From Rotaria macrura (lineage: Eukaryota; Rotifera; Eurotatoria; Philodinida; Philodinidae): DNA of 64,000 nucleotides. The notes under the pieces were generated by a model that worked only from the letters and a program-made list of their open reading frames with translations, was not told the DNA's origin and did no database searches. The position numbers and the translations under genes are program-made. The stretch covers positions 26,524 to 90,523 of the forward strand of contig OENT01000633.1 in assembly GCA_900239685.1 (NCBI GenBank). Reading direction: 5' to 3'. Position 1 is the first letter of the stretch; every line of letters begins with the position of its first letter. Below are positions 11,881-24,911 of the stretch, piece after piece.

Positions 11881-14119
11881 ATGGGTTCTTCGCCGTGAGT
11901 ATAGAAAAATTAACTCTAGTACTTCCAAGCGTATTTCTAGTGGCAACGAATAGAATGCACTATGAAAACGGTAATTGTTTCCATTTTTCAACAAGCATTT
12001 GGTTAAAAGTGCATTGTTTCTATGTATAACTTGATGAAAAATTACTAAAATTCCAGGTTTTGTTCATTTAGAACAATTAATACAAAAAACGCGTTTCACA
12101 CTATGTTGATCACATATAGCTTCTGAACATCTGTAACCGGTGTTCGGAACTTTTCTAGCAATTGAATAATCGCAAAATGAACGTCGTATTCGTTTTGACT
12201 GTGTAGAATTCGTAATAGATGCTTCTAATTCCGTTTCTATACGTTGATAACCAATTTCTTCTTCAAGCCAATCTTTTTCTGCCATAATCTTGTCTTAGAA
12301 ATCTCTATGCATATTTGTCCGTAATATGTACAAAGTCGAAGGAATGAAATAAAATTTTAGAAATAGAATGGCATACAAATAAGACCGTAGAACAATCTCA
12401 AGTCATGGAAGAAAGAATATAATTATAACCGAGGTCATGCAGAAAAAAGAAGAAAAGAGTCATAAGGCTTGTTTGTTTCATTCATAAATTCAGAAGAAAG
12501 GAAAGATAGGAAAACATTTGTACAGCAGAATGATGCTCTATCGCACATGTTTCTTTCATGCAAGATGACTTTATAAAATTCATAATATATCTCATACTTT
12601 GATGCATGAGAAACACATTTTCATAGCATTTTCTTATTTTTTGAGAACAAGTTCTATTTAGATCCTGGTTGGTAGTACTAGGGTTAAATAAAAATAATTA
12701 AAACAACATCGAGATTTCTTTTTCTTTCCTCTTCTGGTTGATGTTATTGATTCTAATTTTACATAGATCTACCAGTCCCAATCAACATGAAGACAAGATC
12801 GTCAGCAATTATATGAATTCTATGGTTCCAATACCAGCCAAAGGTTTGGCCATTAATAGTGCTTCGTCTGCATTTAGCTCATTTGACTTCGAAAGACGTA
12901 GCCAGAAAGTGGATGATGTACTCATACGAATTCACTACTGTGGCATATGTCATTCAGATATTCATCAAGCTAAGAACGAATGGCACAATTCAAAATATCC
13001 CATGGTACCAGGTCATGAAATCACTGGCATCGTTGAACATATTGGTTCAAGCGTTAGAAATATTCGTGTTGGTGATCATGTTGGAGTTGGTTGTATGGTC
13101 GACTCGTGTCTGCACTGTAATCAATGTGAGAATTGTGTCTCGTTGTTTTTTTTCACACAGTTTTAATAATAAGAAGAATTTTAGGTAAGAAGAATCTTGA
13201 ACAGCATTGTTCTGACTGTTGTTATACATACAATGCGACTGAACTCGATAAGACAACACCAACATACGGAGGTAAATACATGTTTATTGTCCAGAAAATA
13301 GATGTACGTGTTTCCATGAAAAATATGTAGGCTATTCAAATATCATCATCGTGAAGGAACATTTTGTTTGTAAAATTCCCAAAAATTTACCGTTGGATGC
13401 AGCTGCACCGTTACTTTGCGCCGGCATTACAACTTATTCACCTTTACGACAACATAATATCGGTAGAAATACACGCATGGGGTATTTTTCAAATTGATTG
13501 AATGTAAACGATTTCGAATTTAATATCGTTTTCTAGAGTTATCGGTCTTGGTGGTCTGGGGCATATGGCTGTAAAATTTGGCGCGGCTATGGGTGCTCAT
13601 GTTACTGTTATTTCAACATCAGAATCAAAACGTAACGATGCCATGAAGTTAGGAGCAAAAACATTTCTGGTTTCAAAAGATCCAGACCAATTAAAAGAAG
13701 CACAAAATTCATTCGATTTCATGATTGATACAGTTTCAGCCCCACACGATTTTATTTCTATGATTAATTTATTGACATTTCAAGGAGTTTATTGCATGTA
13801 TGTAGTTTATGATTTAAAAAAAACATAAATATTATCTTGTAAGAAAATACATGTTATATTTAGAGTTGGTGCACCACCGAAACCAATGGAAATTCCAGCA
13901 TTTCTTCTTTTATCTAAACGACCAATTATCACTGGTAGTTTGATTGGTGGAATGAAAGAAACGCAAGATATGCTTGATTTCTGTGGTAAACATGGAATAA
14001 CATGTGAAATTGAAAAAATCGAAGCAACACCGGAAACAATTAATACAGCTTTTGATCGAACACTGAAAGGAGATGTAAAGTACCGTTTTGTACTTGATAT
14101 ACTGAATGCATTTAAATAG
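11881..14119 (+). CDS. Zinc alcohol dehydrogenase, cinnamyl-alcohol-dehydrogenase type
   Basis: NADP-dependent medium-chain dehydrogenase of the CAD/YahK group, which interconverts aldehydes and primary alcohols. Exons 11881-11894, 12767-13125, 13185-13271, 13331-13481, 13537-13797 and 13864-14119 give 375 residues. Catalytic-zinc residues are Cys66 in CGICHSD, His88-Glu89 in PGHE, and Cys183 in PLLCAG. Structural-zinc cysteines are 119, 122, 125 and 133, with the family spacing 3-3-8. The Rossmann motif GLGGLG is at 207-212, followed by the STSESKR segment expected of NADP-binding members. All key residues are intact. The first exon is only 14 nt and is joined over an 872-nt intron; it is supported by phase and by the TATA box upstream. 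An alternative start inside exon 2 (Met21 or Met24) is possible. CAD-type enzymes are common in bacteria, fungi and plants and rare in animals, so horizontal origin followed by intron gain is plausible but untested. Confidence 0.85.
12064..12285 (-). CDS. Small zinc-ribbon-like ORF nested in the ADH intron
   Basis: A 73-codon ATG-to-stop frame lies antisense within the first intron of the alcohol dehydrogenase gene. The N-terminal half is acidic and helical ([19 protein letters not shown]). The C-terminal half is basic, then Cys/His-rich: [27 protein letters not shown]. The spacing recalls the C-terminal zinc ribbon of piggyBac-type transposases (C-x2-C ... YRCxxC ... CxxH), but one cysteine of the first pair appears to be Ser and the loop is shortened. 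It may be a relict transposase end, a domesticated fragment, or an unrelated small protein. A possible acceptor precedes the ATG, so upstream exons may exist. Confidence 0.3.
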   Translation of the reverse strand: MAEKDWLEEEIGYQRIETELEASITNSTQSKRIRRSFCDYSIARKVPNTGYRCSEAICDQHSVKRVFCINCSK

Positions 14120-17100
14120 TCTATTTATCACTCATGTTTTCATTTTTGAAAGAGTTCTTGGTAAATTAAAATAATAAACTAAAGTAAGATAATGAAAACG
14201 TTGTTATCATTACTTGTAACGTGTGAATAAAACTGATCGAATTGATAGCTTTATCTAAAAATGTATTGATAGTAGGTTTACTGAATGAGTTTTGTTATTA
14301 TTTTCCTCACTTTTTTTCCATATATGAGCTGATAATTTAAATATTAGAAGTATAGTTTGTTCTCTTAAGCAACAAACAAACTAGTCTTTCTAGTATTCAG
14401 ATACTGTTACAAATGCGTGGAGGAACGTATCATGATTCCTTTCATGATTAAGTTTTCTAAATCGAAAATGAAATATGTTAAAAAAATTGTCAACCGACTG
14501 TAACAAAAGCTTACAGAGAGTGTCAAGTCATTTTCTTACTTGCTTCGATATGTAATATTTTGTGTTAATTCGAAAGTATGAAATAATGAATTTTAACACA
14601 CTATTCTGATCAGAGGTCTCAATGGATCGATTCATTGAGTCTTCTAATCCAATTAAATACCATCATGCAGTCTCATGGATTGTACTGGAGTCAGTCTTGA
14701 ACGCTCCACCAAACTACACAATGTGCTTTTGTTTTAATAGGTTATGATGATGTATAACCACTATGTTTATAAAGTGAAGATATTGCGAATATGTATTTGT
14801 TTGATTGATTGAAATTGACGGATGATATAGTATCAATGTTTGGTGAAAACCTTTCTATATGTGAGTATTACTTCATAAAAACAGCTATATGAAAGTTGAC
14901 AGAAAAAAAACTTTATAACTTTGTAAAGTAAATGATGACGTCAAAAACGAAATGACATCATATGATTTAGTAAACCTGTCAACGACAGCGGGCTAATGGT
15001 TATAGTTGTTTAACACACAAACGAACATTGTACATGACAAGTTTCCATGCCATGACAACTTCAAACAGCAGAAAAGACTAGTTCGTTTATATTAGGAAAA
15101 ACTTTATTTTGTAATTTAGATCGAACTCAACTACAAATTATATACAGTGCAAACTCTTGTGATCAATTAACCTAAGAATATCATCTTCATCATCTTCTGT
15201 GTCTTTCACTAATGTTGATTTGACTAATAAGAATGAGTTAGCGTAATAAAATTGAATGCTAATATAGGGCTAGATAAGAATGTTAACGTATAGACAACAG
15301 CGATTTTGAATCCTTGACACTCCATCATTTTTTGTGGTTTAAGTGTAGATGTCGATACTGTTTCATTTTCGTTCAATAATCGTTAACCGATTCACTTTTC
15401 TTTATTTTTCTATCTTACATATTACCTATTTAGATATTCTGTTACACAGCATGCTGATTATAAGTATTTATACTTAATCATTCATTACACTGGACTCATG
15501 TTGAGCTTTTCATGGAAGGTCATTTGTTTTAGCAATAAGTGCTTGTGATAAGAACGATAGTGTGTAAATATCCACTGAAGAGAATGACAAGAACAAAACG
15601 TACTGTTACTAAGAACTAAGTTCTATTTTATTCATGCAATGTTTGTCAACTGTATTGTTATTTTTGGAATAATTATTGCCACTCAAATGTATAGTATGCT
15701 ATTTGTGTCAAATTCATCGAACTCGAATAATTGTTAGTGAAGAATATTCAGAGCGAGTGATACTTTGACTTGTATTCATCATTGTACCATATATTATATT
15801 GATTCTCATCAAAAAGAAAATAATTGAGGACATTCTAGTAGTGCAATCATAGTGCAAGGTTACGACATAACTAGAATCGTTGTACGTTGTGACTGTATTA
15901 TTATCGATCATTTTTGAAAAAGTGATTATTTTGGGTTTTCGTGTTTAGTTGATTTATATCTCTTTCAACTAGTGTGGTGTTTTATCTTCACGCCGTAATG
16001 ACAGCATCTTTTCTCACTCAAATTATCTACGTAAAACAATCTTGAACATTAACTGTTTTGACACTTGTAATACATGCACTAGTAGTGAGTTGGATAGAGT
16101 AAATCCAAGAGACACAAGTAAATTTCAGTAGCTAAGATTTAATCAAGATTTCTATCATATCAATTATTAGTTATTCGAATGTATTCATTATCCAAGAATA
16201 TTATATGTTCAAAATTTAGTTTAGTCACCAATGTGACAATACGTACAGTATCGGCTGACATACACATGCTGTAGCATTCAAACTGATTGAATATTAACTG
16301 TTTCAAAGTGTACATTTCACAACAGAAGTATTGGTCTTTAATTCAAAAACACATTCGTTGTTTAAGAATACATATTCACTCTCCTGTTATTTCAAGATAA
16401 GAAATCGAACGTTACGATGCAACGAAAGAGGACAATCAATTATGTTTTATTTCATATGATAAAGAATGATTGACAGGAGCCAAAAACTATAGTTCGCTAT
16501 GACACTGAATACTGTGTTGATACCACTCGATGTTGTTGCTATGATTTATGATATTAAAATTTGAAGAAGTTTGCTAGATTTCAATCGTGCTTGTTATAAA
16601 AAATAGAATTTCAAACGTTATTTTTTTATATACACATTAGATGTATTAAGAAAATCTTTGGATTTTCTAGAATTCAGTCTAACTGATGTAGCAGTCATTA
16701 AAACAAGAAGTGTGATTCATGAAATTAAAATAACTTGAACTTTGCTAGAATATGACTGTTGAACTTTTAAGCATATACGACATGGTAGCAATTGAAGTCA
16801 TAAGGTCTAAATAGTACGTATCTTATGAATGACTACGTAAATCAGATCTGAAACAACAGTTAATTTTTTCATTCGCTGTATAAAATATACTTAGTTGATT
16901 TCGATTATTTTTTATTTTGTTTATTTCCGATAAAAATACGGATAACTCAATCGATTTTCCAACTATGCTAAAAAAAATATGCGCAGGAAAACTCGTTTTT
17001 TAAGATAAGAACACCTGTACAGTGACGAAGAGCTTGTCACATCCAATTTTAGTTATCATTTCACCTCATCCATGACAAAATTATTACAAAAAAAAAACTG

Positions 17101-17310
17101 AAAACAAAATATAGACACAGAAAGGTTAATAAACAGACCACATGGTTTAATTAATGTCGTTCATCGATTCATCCATCATCATACACCGACCTTAGATATA
17201 TATATAATGCAAATGATAAGTTTTTCTTTTTTTTTTCTACGTGCTCAACGAACGGTGACCGTCACTACTCGTACACACGTTTATGTAGTCATGCAGAAAA
17301 AAATCATAGA
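14120..17310. other. Gene-poor intergenic region
   Basis: About 3.2 kb of AT-rich sequence after the ADH stop. The longest open frames are about 65 codons, lack splice context and show no recognisable protein. A possible polyadenylation hexamer (AATAAA) lies near 14172. No repeats or RNA genes were recognised. Confidence 0.6.
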
Positions 17311-17324
17311 AAATGGCGGCGCTA
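17311..17324 (+). promoter_or_regulatory. YY1-like ATGGCGGC motif upstream of the dispanin-like gene
   Basis: The string AAATGGCGGCGC resembles the AAGATGGCGGC element found near transcription starts of many animal genes (a YY1 site). It lies about 120 nt before the ATG at 17435, in a locally less AT-rich stretch. A similar AAGATGGCG lies upstream of TTC17. Assignment is by motif only. Confidence 0.3.
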
Positions 17325-17434
17325 AATACGCTTGTTTCTCTTGTATCTTATACGCGCACGTGTGCATGAAGGCGTACTACTAAAAGGTATCCTAAAATCT
17401 AAACATATGCTTAAGAATCTATTGGAAAGCAGAA

Positions 17435-17863
17435 ATGACATCGTCCAAAGCAATCAGTACATTTGTCACTATGCCAGAAACAGGAATTTCCACTGACTTT
17501 GATAGGGAGAAAAATGTTGCTAACGGCTATGTGCCAACAAATCACAAACAAAATAATCAACGACAATCTCAATTACCATCATCAAGCAACATGCAAACAT
17601 TACGAGCTGATGATATCGAAGAACATCGGTTGTGGGCTATCGCCTCCTCTGTTTCTTGCTTTTTCCTTGTAGCACCTCTATGTGCCTTCTACCATAGCCG
17701 TCGTATACGTGAACTGAAAAATATGCAACAATTAGCTCGTGCTAATTTATTGTCTGCACGAGTCTACAGTATGCTCATTATGTCGAATATCATAGGTCTT
17801 ACAATATGGGTTGCTATAATTATTGTCATGGGTATACTTTTTGTGATGGGTGCATTTTATTAG
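17435..17863 (+). CDS. Dispanin/CD225-domain two-TM protein
   Basis: Single-exon 142-residue protein. Residues 1-60 are polar, Gln/Ser/Asn-rich and probably disordered and cytosolic. A CD225-like module follows: the helix IEEHRLWAIASSVSCFFLVA with the first hydrophobic segment at about 68-86, a basic loop YHSRRIRELKNM, a small-residue helix with ALA/SAR positions (ARANLLSARVY), and a second TM at about 115-140 ending at the stop. The pattern W-x-I-A-S-x-x-S-C-F-F-x-x-x-P, then A-N-x-x-S-A, is that of dispanins (IFITM, PRRT2, TMEM233 relatives), which act in membrane fusion and trafficking. The specific subfamily cannot be named. The start is the first ATG of the frame. Confidence 0.65.
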   Translation: MTSSKAISTFVTMPETGISTDFDREKNVANGYVPTNHKQNNQRQSQLPSSSNMQTLRADDIEEHRLWAIASSVSCFFLVAPLCAFYHSRRIRELKNMQQLARANLLSARVYSMLIMSNIIGLTIWVAIIIVMGILFVMGAFY

Positions 17864-18366
17864 ATTTTTTAAAATTTCTTTTCTGATTCTAATTACAAAT
17901 AAATGTACACTATGTTTTGCACTTGTCATCGCATTTTTAAATAAATGTCTGCTGATTTCTTTTTGATGAAGGGCAAGGACGAATCATACATACACTCTTT
18001 TTGTGGTACTTATTACCATAACCTGCCGCGGTAAGAGTGAGCAGAGAGAAATATATATATATATATAGGAATGTCAGGCATATACCAAAATCGATTTCTT
18101 CTTTTTCATCTTTCTTTTTTTTTACATTTTTTGCGCATAAAATAAGTATGTATCGTCTGCCGTCTTCGTATATCAGCATTAGATTGATCAATCAATTTGA
18201 TGACTTGTCCTTACTTTTCTTGTTATAATCTGTTTTTGCCCTTTGCACTTTTTCAGTTTTTTTCTTTTCAGCCTTGTGATTAATGAAACAAGCAATATAA
18301 CTTACGCTAAACCTCAAACAGTCGAGCGTCGTCTTGTCTCTCACATACATATACAGGTGATTACAA
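17864..18366. other. Short intergenic spacer with an AT microsatellite
   Basis: It contains an AATAAA-type signal near 17898, a short (TA)n run at 18050-18067, and a pyrimidine-rich tract. A CAG acceptor ends at 18357, just before the next ATG at 18367. Confidence 0.5.
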
Positions 18367-18819
18367 ATGGCAACTATTGTCAGCTCCTATCCACCAAATG
18401 TATATCATCAACAGTCATATCTTAATTCAACATTAACATCAACTTACGCCACCCCAAACATTTCCAATAGCTATTACAAATCCAAGCAAAAGAATCCACC
18501 GCAGAAAACTCAGACAACGACGCCGACAAAAACAACGGAAATTGTTGATTCCAATATCCAACAGCTACGTCCTAGACGTGAACCTCGTATTCATCGACAA
18601 GTTATTGTATTACCAACACCGGATCCTATCTACAGGCAAGTTCGACATCGATTGCCAACACCTGAACGACAAGTTATTCAACGAACGGTCATTCAAAAAG
18701 CCAACGGTGATGTTATCGTTCAACAACAACGGCACAGAAAGAAAACCAGAAGCCATAGCCATTCTGTAGTCACTGACCAAACACGGACAACACGTAGACG
18801 ACAAATTCACACCGATTAA
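18367..18819 (+). CDS. Basic low-complexity protein of unknown function
   Basis: A 150-codon frame from ATG to stop, preceded by an acceptor-like CATACATATACAG. The product is rich in Ser, Thr, Gln and Arg, with no TM segment or signal peptide. Residues 1-60 are Tyr/Ser/Thr/Asn-rich. Residues about 63-105 carry two imperfect copies of a motif: RQVIVLPTPDPIYRQ, then RHRLPTPERQVIQR. The C-terminus is Arg/His-rich. No catalytic domain was recognised. The two LPTP copies and absence of frame breaks favour a real gene, possibly a structural or nucleic-acid-binding protein, but function cannot be assigned. A 5' exon may exist. Confidence 0.5.
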   Translation: MATIVSSYPPNVYHQQSYLNSTLTSTYATPNISNSYYKSKQKNPPQKTQTTTPTKTTEIVDSNIQQLRPRREPRIHRQVIVLPTPDPIYRQVRHRLPTPERQVIQRTVIQKANGDVIVQQQRHRKKTRSHSHSVVTDQTRTTRRRQIHTD

Positions 18820-20120
18820 ACAAAATATTTCGTTCAACATTAACTAAATTACATTTAGTGTTTTGGTGGTTCTCTTTCATTTTTTTTCATATTATAATTC
18901 TTGTAGTCCCCGTAGAAAATATTACATTTCTATAGAAATTAAGAAAAAAAAAACAAAAGTTAATGAAATAGATAGAACTAAATAGAGCGAGAAAACTCTC
19001 ATCATACGTATCACTCTTTTCTAATCACCCTAACGTATAATGCATAGAGGCTCAAATGCTGCATCATCAATCGATTTGGATATTGTTTGTTGTATGATAA
19101 GACTAGTGATTGCAGTTAATGATTTCAAAAAGAACAGGAAGTATAAATCTGATAACTACGAGTAATGATAATAAGAAAATTATGAATGACAACGTTGTCT
19201 ATCCTGACAAGTTGAATTTATGTCGGTCAATCTTAATAATGCTGACTATGATCATGATAAATTGCACTTATTGTAATAACTATGAATCTATTCTATATAT
19301 ATATATATATATATTGTAGTCATACACTTCGTCGAGGAATGAGATTTTCACAGGTGCGGCTACGACGTAGCCGCTACGTTCATGTTCTTTATCATCGACT
19401 CTTCGTTAAGACTATTTTCATACAATGATTCTATCCACACAAATACGAATCATGCAATTCTACTGATAGTTTGACTACTATGTTTACACGTCATTTTTAA
19501 CAAGATTTGTTTATCAGATAAAAAAATTTGAACTATTTTAGTTTCAATTGAAAATTGAATCTGTTTTATATTTCTGAAGATCGTCGAAAATAATATCGTA
19601 TGTATGTTTTTCTTCATATCGTTCGATGTAGCAGTTGATTCACATAACTTTTGTTCAAATCATGAATATATGATGGTATTAATATACAAGCTTGCCATTG
19701 TTAGTTTGCTGTATTTCATACACAATAGTCTTTGTCGAATATTTATGCAATCGAGAATTTCCCTTCATTTACCATGTGAAAAACGATAGGCCATGAAATG
19801 TGTTTTCAATGATAGATTTTGATAGAAACAATCTTCGAGAAATTAGAATAACTAACTTCGTCTCAATATAATATTACCTCTATTTTTTTCGGAATATATC
19901 CCATATTCGTAGGATGATTTCTTGGAACTAAGATTTTTGTTTTGTATTCTGAATCAAAGCGTGTTGTAGTGAACAACATCGTATTTGTTTTGACTCATGA
20001 TTATCAAGCAAGTGTAAAAAGACAACATACCTCGTATGAAAGGGTAAAAAATGAACTAAAAAAAGCAATCAATGATTCATATTCATTAATTTTAATTATG
20101 GTGATGAAGCAATCATCTAA

Positions 20121-20350
20121 GGCAGGTGAACCCTAGTTTGGTCGAAAGGTAAAAATGTTAAAAATGGAAATGTCGAAAACAATAAAGAATTATCAAGATG
20201 CGAGTGCAATAGTGCGAGTGAGAGTGAGGGAGAAAGCTCATCACTTTATACACTATGATTTTCAATGCTTGTATCTTTCGGCATCTCTATGATTTTCATT
20301 TTCGACATTTTTACCTTTCTACCAAAGTTGGACAAACCCTAAGGCACGGC
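20121..20350. mobile_element. Small MITE-like inverted repeat
   Basis: The left arm at about 20121-20175 (GGCAGGTGAACCCTAG, then GTCGAAAGGTAAAAATG) is matched in reverse complement by the right arm at about 20297-20346 (CATTTTTACCTTTC, then AAACCCTAAGGC), with several mismatches and small gaps. The whole element is about 230 bp with no coding capacity. No clear target duplication is seen. Confidence 0.45.
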
Positions 20351-23300
20351 TATCATAAAGTACAATATTCACGAGAACCAATTAAGATTAGTAAGGGATG
20401 CAATTGAAAAAACAGATTATTAGCTAATAAAATGCAACCCTTCTGTCGTATTTTACGTTCAACACATTAAATTTATCGAAGTAATTTTTCTGTTACAAAT
20501 AGAAAAATAGTGGGCCAATAGTTAATTAAATCAATTTAATGTGATACACTAACGAGATTATACGATGCTCTTTAATGAAATGCAATGTACAAATCTGAGC
20601 AAAAATATATCAAGCTCTTTTGACATCATATTGTTAACTTCTCAACAAATCAAATTTTACTTTCTTTTAACGATTTCGGTCAGAACTAAAGAGTTTAATT
20701 GACAGTTGTTTTTTTCAGAATGAATCTACGAAGTACGTCAAGTCAAAAGTTACTATGCTGTTAAAAAAGCTCTTGAAAATTTACTTTCACATGAAAAACG
20801 GCTACCGTTCAACCAGCATGACTGCAGTTGAGGACTCCAATTCTCGGAGACAAAACAACCGATCTTATTCATTTCAAGTTTTTTAGGTAGGTTTTCGTAC
20901 ATGTTGTGCCGATATATGGAATTTATTTTTAATAATTAAGAGAATAAATGGCAGTCACCAGCCAAAATTCAGTATTTTTGTGCAAAAGTGGCTTGCAAAA
21001 GCTCTTTTGTGTCTTGTCATATCTCAAAAACAGACAGATTATTAGACAAAAACAGTAATGGTAGCTTGAAATACGGATGAACATCATTACTTTGATGTTC
21101 TAAACCGATAATTCCAAATACACAATAGAATTTCTCATCTAAGACTTTTGTCATAAAACTTTTTGTCTGTGCGTTACCTAATCTTTTGCCAATAGATCAC
21201 TCATTTTTCAAGGTATTAATATCTTTTTCTTTACCAAAATATAGCCCTGATTTTTATCTACAAAACACTATCCCGTGCAATTCAATAACATGAAGTATTT
21301 TGCAGGATTTATCAATTCTGTCGAAGCCATGAAGAACTGAGGACCTTTTTTGTCCGCCTGTTTCTGACAAGTATTTTACTCATAAAATATAAACAGATGG
21401 ACAGCTCAGGCTCAAACTTTCAAGTATTATAGAACTTGTTTAGTTACATATTGGTTAAAAATTAAAGGTCTTTTCCTCTTATGATTCTCTAGATACATTC
21501 GTTGGAAGTTGAAAAAATGTCTGTGCAATACCTGCATTTTCCATTTTTATTCAATATTTTTTAAATTTTCTTTCCAAGCCTCAAATTTCAAATCCAATTT
21601 GAAACCTCATTGCTCACTTAACAACAATTTTTGTAGTCACTGCAAAGAGTTTTTTTTTCGAAAAACAGACCTGTTTTTGGCATCTTACTGACTATTTTCT
21701 GACAATAAAAGAAGTTTTACCTAATTCTTTCTTTCGACTAAGTATCAAAAGTCTGACGTGTACAAAACATTATAATGCACAAAGAAATAAGTTCATACAT
21801 TGTTTCTGGAGCTTGTGATATTTGTTCTTCCAAATTGATAATGCTTGAAAACGACTGAACGTTTCGAACCTTTCAGTATTCTACGTTTTGTTTTATGTAA
21901 AGACTCATGAGGAGAAATGAGAAAAATCTGTTTAGTTCAATGGCACTGTAGCACTTATTGTATTACAATTCTATGAATTTTTTATCAGAGTGTAATCCAT
22001 GCAGCTCATAATAATTGAGTTAATAGGAATTTTTCAAATTGTGAAAACGTTCGAAGAAATTTTCTAGAAGTATATGCTTTTGGAATTCTTTGGCTTCGTA
22101 TAATCGTTCTGAAAAAATAATTCTGTTTTAAAATTCGTAACTTTAATTTTACTTTCTTTCCAAGAAAAAATAGCTCGATTGATCATGTAACAGAGTTTGG
22201 CATTTTTCGGCGAAAATTTTTACGTTGTATGTTAACACTGCTTTAATCGATTAATAGTCTACATACATAGGCAAAGTAAGGATTGGTAAAGTAGATTCTC
22301 GATGAGTGAAGTGATTGATGAATTATATTATCAAGGAAATGTCATCAACTGATACTCTTCTAATATGCTCATATTCTTCTCATTGACACGATTCACCATG
22401 TAAATTCGAATTGTAAATGGATTCATGTCATCAGGTCTTTCTTCTCGAATTATATTCATTTTACTGAATTTTCAGCCTGGCACATGATAAGAGAAAAAGT
22501 TGTAATAAAGAATGATGATTTAAAAATTTCTTCAATAACAGTCTTCATGACGTTTATTGTATCCATAAAATATTTCCGTTGACATAGATGTATTGTTTTC
22601 GAGATAAATACATTTCTTAAAACCACTACTTTCTCACGAAGGCTCCAATAATAGTTCACTATTTCAGTATGTCACACTTTAAGAAAAATTCATCTGTTTA
22701 AGTTAAAACTTTTATGGTATAATAAAGGTGACTAGAATTTTTGTTAGAGAAATTTTCAAAACAACATTGTTCGTTGCAGTTTTTCTTGCTTATCTTTTGC
22801 TGGGCTTCAAATTCAGTAAAATGACTATAACTTGAGTAGAAAGTCCTTTTGCCACGAATCAGTTTACAATTTCGATTTTTATGATGAGTAATATCAAGCA
22901 GAAAAATATGAGCACACCGGAAGAGTATGAGTTGGTGAAGTTCTCTCATAATTTATATATTTTCCATACATCCTGGAGCGACTCGTAGTTTAGGTCCATT
23001 CTCGAATGAGACTTCAGACTGACTTCTCATAAATTCGATTATTATCATGTTACTACCAGTTTGTGGCTTCTTTATACTAGGGATGAAATGTTTTTCGTCC
23101 TTGAAGCTCTCCATCTTCATGTTGATTTCATGATTTCTTTTTTTTCCAATTACTATTCTTATCCTTGAGTTGAATTTTTACATAGTTGAAAAAGAAAAAA
23201 TATTATCAACTGTGATGTATTCTCCAATGAATATAAAAGCTTTCATTCATTTCTATAATACAAGCATACACGTCCAAAAACATTGCATTATTTGATACTT

Positions 23301-24902
23301 GAAAAGAAACTTATTTTACCAGTAATAATCAAAAATTGATTGAGAAACTTAAATTTTTGGTCTAATCAAAATAAAACTTTTCTGCAAATAGATGACTTAT
23401 CTAAGGCTTACGCGTGATTTAGATCTGTTACAAATTAGTACTATATAATAAATAACGAACAATATTGTCATATTCTAATCGAGCAGATTTTCTTGAGTTG
23501 TATTGATCACCACTATGAGCCAAAAATACATATCGTAATACGTTTATCAATAAATTCACACACAATGTTACTGAAAAATACCATAAACTATGTTTTTTTT
23601 CTTGCTTGCATTTTAACTATATCCTTTTTGTTAGTTAAATTTATACTCATGATCGGCACCTTTATCTTTTAGTTTTGTATCAGAATTTATTTTATTGTTC
23701 TACTGTACGAACCGTATGAGTACAAATTATACAATAGAAAATGGAATACCTTCATTAAAAATTCCCATACAAATTTTCTCCTCACTACAGATAATAATAG
23801 TTATATTACCAATGTGAATTTGCTAATACATGTTATCTATAATTACTATTGCATACATTTTCACATATGCTTACTTTTTGTTTGAGCTAGTTTTTTACTT
23901 CTATGCTCAGGAAATAATACACATAATCGTCGCTCTGATGATTGTAGCTTCAGTCCATTTTTAAATAAAATTAACAAAACAACGAAACAGAATGCATAGA
24001 AACTTATGTACACATCACTATGTCTCTAACGTTGTTTGAGAAAAAGCTTAGTCCCATACTCTATGCATTAACTATACGGAGAGGATGGCATCTTTTTCAC
24101 ATCATCAATAAACAATCTTGTCGTTACTAACAATACTGAAAACAAGCTGTTGTATTTATTAATATCAAATCTACTTTTCTTCTTCATTTACTATGAGAAA
24201 AACTCTGCAAGATCAATTTGAAAAATGCTCAGCTAACTATAGCTTGGATAATGAAAACAATTGTAATTAATAAGTGGTGTTCAACTTTTTCATATCAGTT
24301 GAAGTTATCTGATTTTGCAAAATGATCTAATCATTTCTTTTCTTTAAGACTTTCTGTTTTGACCTTTCCAAAACAAATCTATATGAAATCTATTTAATGA
24401 GCCAACTTTTTATGATTTTAATCGTCAACAGCTTGCTTCTCTAGTGGTCGACATAGCCTCTTTTGAAATCAAGAAAATTCAACAGCACATTTCGATGAAT
24501 AAAATATTGCACATAAACCGGCATGCGAAAAGAAAACTCTGAAAAGAAATGCTCAACAACATTGTTTCATGAAACCTTAAAACAAGAACGATCGACGAAT
24601 ATATTTAATTAAATCCATTCAGATGCCTATTTTCATTACTTTTCTATATTTTTTATTTTTTCAACATTTTCTTCAGAGGACCTTTAAATTATTCTTCCCA
24701 TGAAAAACCAATTATACTTTTTTTCCAATTTTTAATTGAAAAACTGAAAGAACCCTTCTTGAAAACAGACAACCTAGTTTTTATGGATTCGTCAGGAGAC
24801 ATTTATTTTATTCAACATCAACAAAATTCATGGTTAAATTTCAAAAACTAAATCTATCTTTCTTCTCGTAAATATGTGAATCCACTTCCATCTAGAAAAC
24901 TT

Positions 24903-24911
24903 AAGATGGCG
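24903..24911 (+). promoter_or_regulatory. YY1-like AAGATGGCG motif upstream of TTC17
   Basis: It matches the core of the animal YY1 element that marks many TATA-less promoters and lies 216 nt before the TTC17 ATG. It is flanked by long T- and A-rich runs that can form a hairpin (24930-25025). Confidence 0.3.
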
